DNA of 6,485 nt from Clostridia bacterium (lineage in GTDB: Bacteria > Bacillota > Clostridia > Oscillospirales > Acutalibacteraceae): the NCBI GenBank assembly GCA_900754145.1, contig CAAEBW010000034.1:1-6485 (forward strand), in the 5' to 3' direction. This document shows positions 3,797 to 6,485 of the stretch, one piece after another (the first letter of the stretch is position 1; each line of letters begins with the position of its first letter). The notes beneath the pieces are model-generated. The model was not told the DNA's origin and searched no databases. It saw only the letters and a list, made by a program, of their open reading frames with translations. The position numbers were made by a program, and so were the translations under genes.

Positions 3797-5977
3797 ATGG
3801 CAAGTATTCTCTCGCTATTCGGTACGATACTAATTGACAATACAAAAGCAAACGACAGTATCGACACCACAACAAAAAAAGCAGAAAACAGCGGCTCAAA
3901 GGTTGGCTCTGCTTTCTCCTCTATTGCAAAAGGTGCCGCCGCAATGGGTACCGCAGTTGTAACGGGAGCGGCTGCTCTTGGTACGGCGGCTTACTCTATG
4001 GCAATGAACACCTCCGACGCAGCGGGCGAAATTCTCGACGCGTCTATGAAAGTAGGTATGTCGGCGGAGGAGTACCAAAAATGGAAATATGCCGCCTCTA
4101 TGTGCGGTATGGAGGCAAGCACCCTCGAAAGCGCTATGGTTAAGCAACAAAAGGCTTTTTCGGACGCTCGCGAGGGCTCTAAAACCGCAGCAGAGGCATA
4201 CAAGCGCCTCGGTATTGACATTAACTCTATAGGAGATTCCTCCGAGGCTTTCGACCTCGTTATAGCTAAAATGTCGGAAATGGAGGACGAAACCACTCGT
4301 AACGCTCTCGCTAACGATATTTTTGGTAAGTCCTACGCAGAACTCGCGCCAATGTTTGCAGAGGGCGCGGACGGAATAGCGGCACTAAAGCAAGAGGCGG
4401 TAGACCTCGGCGTAGTTATGAGCAACGACGCTGTAGCGTCGGGAGAGCAGCTCGGGGACTCGATAGATAAAATCAAACAGTCCTTTGGCGGCATTATGAA
4501 TATGTTAGGCTCCGCCGTGGTGCCTATTATTCAAAAAGTAGCCGACCTCATTATAGCGTCAATGCCTAAAATTTCGGAGCTTGTAGCGGGTATTACGCCC
4601 GTGCTTACAGAAACCTTTGACAAGGTATTACCGCCTTTGTTTGACCTTGTAGAGAGCTTATTACCCGTCATTATGGACTTAATAACAGCACTCTTGCCGC
4701 CCCTTGAGTCAATTATTACGGCGGTGCTCCCCGTTATAGTTAGCCTTATTCAACAGCTATTACCTTTCGTTGTTCAAATTATTGAGCAAGTGCTACCTAT
4801 ACTCGTTGACCTTATAAACGGGCTTATGCCGTTAATATTGCAAATTATAGAAACGGTACTCCCCGTAATTATTCAGCTCATACAAGCCATTTTACCGCCC
4901 CTTATCGAAATTATCCAGGCTATACTACCCGTTATCATTGAACTTATACAGATACTTTTACCGCCTATTTTGCAAATAATCGAGGCTATACTACCCGTGC
5001 TCATAGACTTAATTAACGCGGTTATGCCTATATTGGTACAAATTATCCAGGCAATACTCCCCGTAATTATACAGCTTATCGAGCTTATATTGCCTCCTAT
5101 TTTGCAGATTATAGACCTGGTATTACCGATATTAACCGACTTACTAAATAAGCTCTTACCTATTTTTATGAACTTAATTGAGGCAGTATTGCCCGTAATA
5201 ATTAGCTTGCTCGAGATTATAATGCCTATTTTACAGCCGATACTCGACCTATTGTTTACGCTGTTAGAGCCTCTGCTCGACTTGCTTAACCTCATATTAC
5301 CGCCGTTAATTAGTATATTTACCGTGCTAATAGACAAGGCGCTTACTCCTCTTAAAAATGCCTTTGGGCTTGTCGCTGATGTATTAAGCGGCGTATTTAA
5401 GGGAGCTTTTGAGGGCATAGGAAAAGTTATAGGTAATATAAAAAATGTCTTTAGCGGCATTATTGATTTTGTTAAAAATGTGTTTACGGGTAATTGGAAA
5501 GGTGCTTGGGACTCTGTTGTTAAGATATTTTCTAATATTTTTAACGGTATCAAAAACGCCTTTAAGGTGCCTATAAATTGGATAATTGACGGCATAAATG
5601 TATTTATACGCGGACTTAACAAGCTCAAAATACCCGATTGGGTACCTGGTGTAGGCGGTTTAGGACTCAATATTAAGGAAATTGCAAGACTCCGTATTGG
5701 TATGGAGTATGTACCTTATGACGAATACCCCGCATTACTGCACAAGGGCGAGCGTGTCTTAACCGCAAGCGAAAACAAGGAATATTCCAACGCTATGTCG
5801 GCAGAAAAAGCCCAAAGCGGCGGAGCTGTACCCGTTATAAAAATTGAGCTTAACGAGAAAGCTATTTATATTGAGCACCTCGACACCGACGACAAGGACG
5901 ATATAAACAGCTTTGTAGACCTCTTGTTAGAGCTTATTATGGATAAAATCAAGAGAAAAGGAGCTGTATTTGGATAA
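3797..5977 (+). CDS. Tail tape measure protein
   Basis: At 726 residues this is the largest gene here. It fixes tail length, lies in the tube lumen and helps DNA pass into the cell. Residues 1-45 are a polar N-terminus. Residues 47-69 are an Ala/Gly-rich hydrophobic stretch, possibly membrane-active. Residues 80-235 carry the conserved helical tape-measure domain (VGMSAEEYQKWKYAASMCGM at 86-105; FGKSYAELAPMFAEGADGIA at 176-195). Residues 278-486 are 19 tandem 11-residue hydrophobic repeats, degenerating to about 508. The C-terminal region has GNWKGAW (565-571) and VPYDEYPALLHKGERVLTA (639-657), a hallmark of siphophage tape measures. With the usual rule of about 0.15 nm per residue, the tail would be near 110 nm; this is an estimate. 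AAAGGAGG (3782-3789) lies 7 nt before the ATG, inside the end of the T frame. The stop overlaps the next start (TAATG). Confidence 0.93.
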   Translation: MASILSLFGTILIDNTKANDSIDTTTKKAENSGSKVGSAFSSIAKGAAAMGTAVVTGAAALGTAAYSMAMNTSDAAGEILDASMKVGMSAEEYQKWKYAASMCGMEASTLESAMVKQQKAFSDAREGSKTAAEAYKRLGIDINSIGDSSEAFDLVIAKMSEMEDETTRNALANDIFGKSYAELAPMFAEGADGIAALKQEAVDLGVVMSNDAVASGEQLGDSIDKIKQSFGGIMNMLGSAVVPIIQKVADLIIASMPKISELVAGITPVLTETFDKVLPPLFDLVESLLPVIMDLITALLPPLESIITAVLPVIVSLIQQLLPFVVQIIEQVLPILVDLINGLMPLILQIIETVLPVIIQLIQAILPPLIEIIQAILPVIIELIQILLPPILQIIEAILPVLIDLINAVMPILVQIIQAILPVIIQLIELILPPILQIIDLVLPILTDLLNKLLPIFMNLIEAVLPVIISLLEIIMPILQPILDLLFTLLEPLLDLLNLILPPLISIFTVLIDKALTPLKNAFGLVADVLSGVFKGAFEGIGKVIGNIKNVFSGIIDFVKNVFTGNWKGAWDSVVKIFSNIFNGIKNAFKVPINWIIDGINVFIRGLNKLKIPDWVPGVGGLGLNIKEIARLRIGMEYVPYDEYPALLHKGERVLTASENKEYSNAMSAEKAQSGGAVPVIKIELNEKAIYIEHLDTDDKDDINSFVDLLLELIMDKIKRKGAVFG
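4628..5254 (+). repeat. 33-bp tandem coding repeat (19 units of an 11-residue LP hydrophobic motif) in the tape measure gene
   Basis: Nineteen consecutive units of exactly 33 bp, without any indel, encode L/M-P-x-x-x-x-(L/I)-(I/L/V)-x-x-hydrophobic. Examples are LPVIIQLIQAI, LPPILQIIEAI and LPVLIDLINAV. Two degenerate units without the leading LP follow (to about 5320). Even-numbered units tend to be LPV...LI and odd units LPP...II, giving a 66-bp super-period. AGGCTATACTACCCGT occurs at 4917-4932 and again at 4983-4998, exactly 66 bp apart. Most units differ widely at synonymous positions, so the repeat is much clearer in protein than in DNA. Confidence 0.95.
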
Positions 5978-5979
5978 TG
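5956..5979 (+). promoter_or_regulatory. Ribosome binding site and stop-start overlap of the Dit gene
   Basis: AAAAGGAG (5956-5963) lies within the end of the tape measure gene, 13 nt before the ATG at 5977, longer than the 6-10 nt of the other genes here. The ATG shares its A with the tape measure stop (TAATG), so initiation is probably helped by translational coupling. Confidence 0.6.
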
Positions 5980-6485
5980 GAAAATTTCCCTTTTTTAATG
6001 TTCAAAGAGCGTAGCTCCCTTGAGTTTGCATTGTATATTACCTCGAAAGGCTCCTACAAGGGAGCCTCTCGGGACATTACATATACGAGCGTACCAGGAC
6101 GCAACGGCGACCTAATTATCGACAACGAGCGCTATAAAAATGTAAATATCCCGTATAAACTAACGCTTTTAAATAATACCAAATACGAGTTTGAGGAACT
6201 CGCAAACCAAATTAGAGGTTGGCTCCTTACGGGGCAAGCCTATTTTCCTTTATGGGATAGCTACGACAAAAAGTATTTCCGCCTCGGCTCTTATAGTACC
6301 GAGGTTGATATTGAGCAAGAGCTCCGCGACCTCGGCTCTCTTGCGCTAACCTTTAATTGTAAACCTTTTAAATATTCTTTTGAGGGGCAAAAACCCGTTA
6401 TTTTCAAAGCAGCGGGCACTCTCTACAATGCGGAGTTTTACCCGTCCGCGCCGTATATTAAAATCACGGGGAGCGGCACGGTAAC
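5977..6485 (+). CDS. Distal tail protein (Dit), N-terminal part (3' end outside window)
   Basis: The frame from ATG 5977 stays open to the window edge (169 codons visible). The protein matches the siphovirus distal tail (Dit / sipho tail component) family: FKERSSLEFALYITS (9-23) as the first strands, then VPGRNGDLIIDNERYKNV (39-56), the family's signature. W...Y...YFRLGSY (93-106) and LGSLALTFNCKPFKY (119-133) close the N-terminal belt domain. NAEFYPSAPYIKITGSG (151-167) is the usual entry into the C-terminal galectin-like domain. Dit forms the hexameric hub at the tail tip on which the baseplate and receptor-binding proteins assemble. Its place after the tape measure gene is canonical. An in-frame ATG at 5998 (Met8) is a possible later start, but 5977 is preferred because of the TAATG coupling and an upstream ribosome site. 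Tail-associated lysin or host-binding genes would be expected downstream. Confidence 0.88.
   Translation, partial: MENFPFLMFKERSSLEFALYITSKGSYKGASRDITYTSVPGRNGDLIIDNERYKNVNIPYKLTLLNNTKYEFEELANQIRGWLLTGQAYFPLWDSYDKKYFRLGSYSTEVDIEQELRDLGSLALTFNCKPFKYSFEGQKPVIFKAAGTLYNAEFYPSAPYIKITGSGTV
6042..6073 (+). other. Hairpin in the 5' part of the Dit gene
   Basis: AGGCTCC (6048-6054) and GGAGCCT (6061-6067) form a 7-bp perfect stem with loop TACAAG. Beyond one A-C mismatch the pairing continues outward for about five more positions, one of them a T-G wobble. It is fully inside coding sequence and has no T-tract. Function unknown; it may be chance. Confidence 0.4.

Noticed and set aside
4628..5254. Tandem array considered as CRISPR or non-coding satellite
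   Set aside because: Units are contiguous without spacers, exactly in codon phase and conserved at protein rather than DNA level; it is coding repeat.
4873..5670. 265-codon minus-strand open frame with its own repeats
   Set aside because: It is the antisense of the tape measure repeat array; the 33-bp coding period automatically produces a periodic, Ile/Ser/Gly-rich antisense frame. No start signal and no plausible protein.
1..6485. Possible recoded stop codon because no gene here ends in TGA
   Set aside because: Only about nine stops are visible, which is too few; no gene has an in-frame TGA, and Trp is encoded by TGG throughout.

Overview
This window is a stretch of the late structural (morphogenesis) module of a long-tailed, non-contractile phage or prophage (siphovirus type). 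All genes lie on the + strand and are packed almost end to end. The host is most likely a member of the Bacillota (Firmicutes), probably a clostridial gut bacterium. That is inferred from strong AGGAGG-type Shine-Dalgarno sites before almost every gene, a moderate GC content (mid-40s percent by eye) and protein sequences typical of Clostridia siphophages. Nothing here distinguishes an integrated prophage from a free phage: there is no integrase, attachment site or host gene.

Layout: 1-216 holds the C-terminus of an HK97-type prohead protease, cut by the window edge. 245-1387 is the major capsid protein with its N-terminal coiled-coil scaffolding (delta) region. 1405-1704 is a gp6-like head-tail connector, 1707-2015 a head-closure/head-tail adaptor, 2038-2418 a probable tail terminator, and 2430-3077 the major tail (tube) protein with an acidic C-terminal tail. 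3102-3467 and 3102-3793 are the short and frameshifted forms of the tail assembly chaperone. 3797-5977 is the tape measure protein. 5977-6485 is the start of the distal tail (Dit) protein, cut by the window edge. This is the canonical siphovirus gene order: capsid maturation, neck, tail tube, chaperone, tape measure, baseplate.

How they work together: the protease trims the scaffolding arm from the capsid protein during head maturation. The connector and closure proteins build the neck beneath the portal. The chaperones (G and GT forms) coat the tape measure protein while the tube protein polymerises around it. The terminator caps the tube, and Dit starts the baseplate at the distal end.

The points most worth attention are these. 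(i) A very clear programmed -1 frameshift signal: slippery T TTT TTC, a 5-nt spacer and a perfect 9-bp hairpin. It explains a 330-bp stretch with no independently started gene. (ii) The tape measure protein contains at least 19 uninterrupted 11-residue LP-type hydrophobic repeats with a nested 22-residue alternation. (iii) Six palindromic tetranucleotides (GATC, GGCC, CCGG, CATG, CTAG, ACGT) appear to be completely absent from the window, a pattern suggesting restriction avoidance. I see no wholly new biological system; the genes themselves are conventional. No promoter or convincing Rho-independent terminator is visible, consistent with the interior of one long late transcript.
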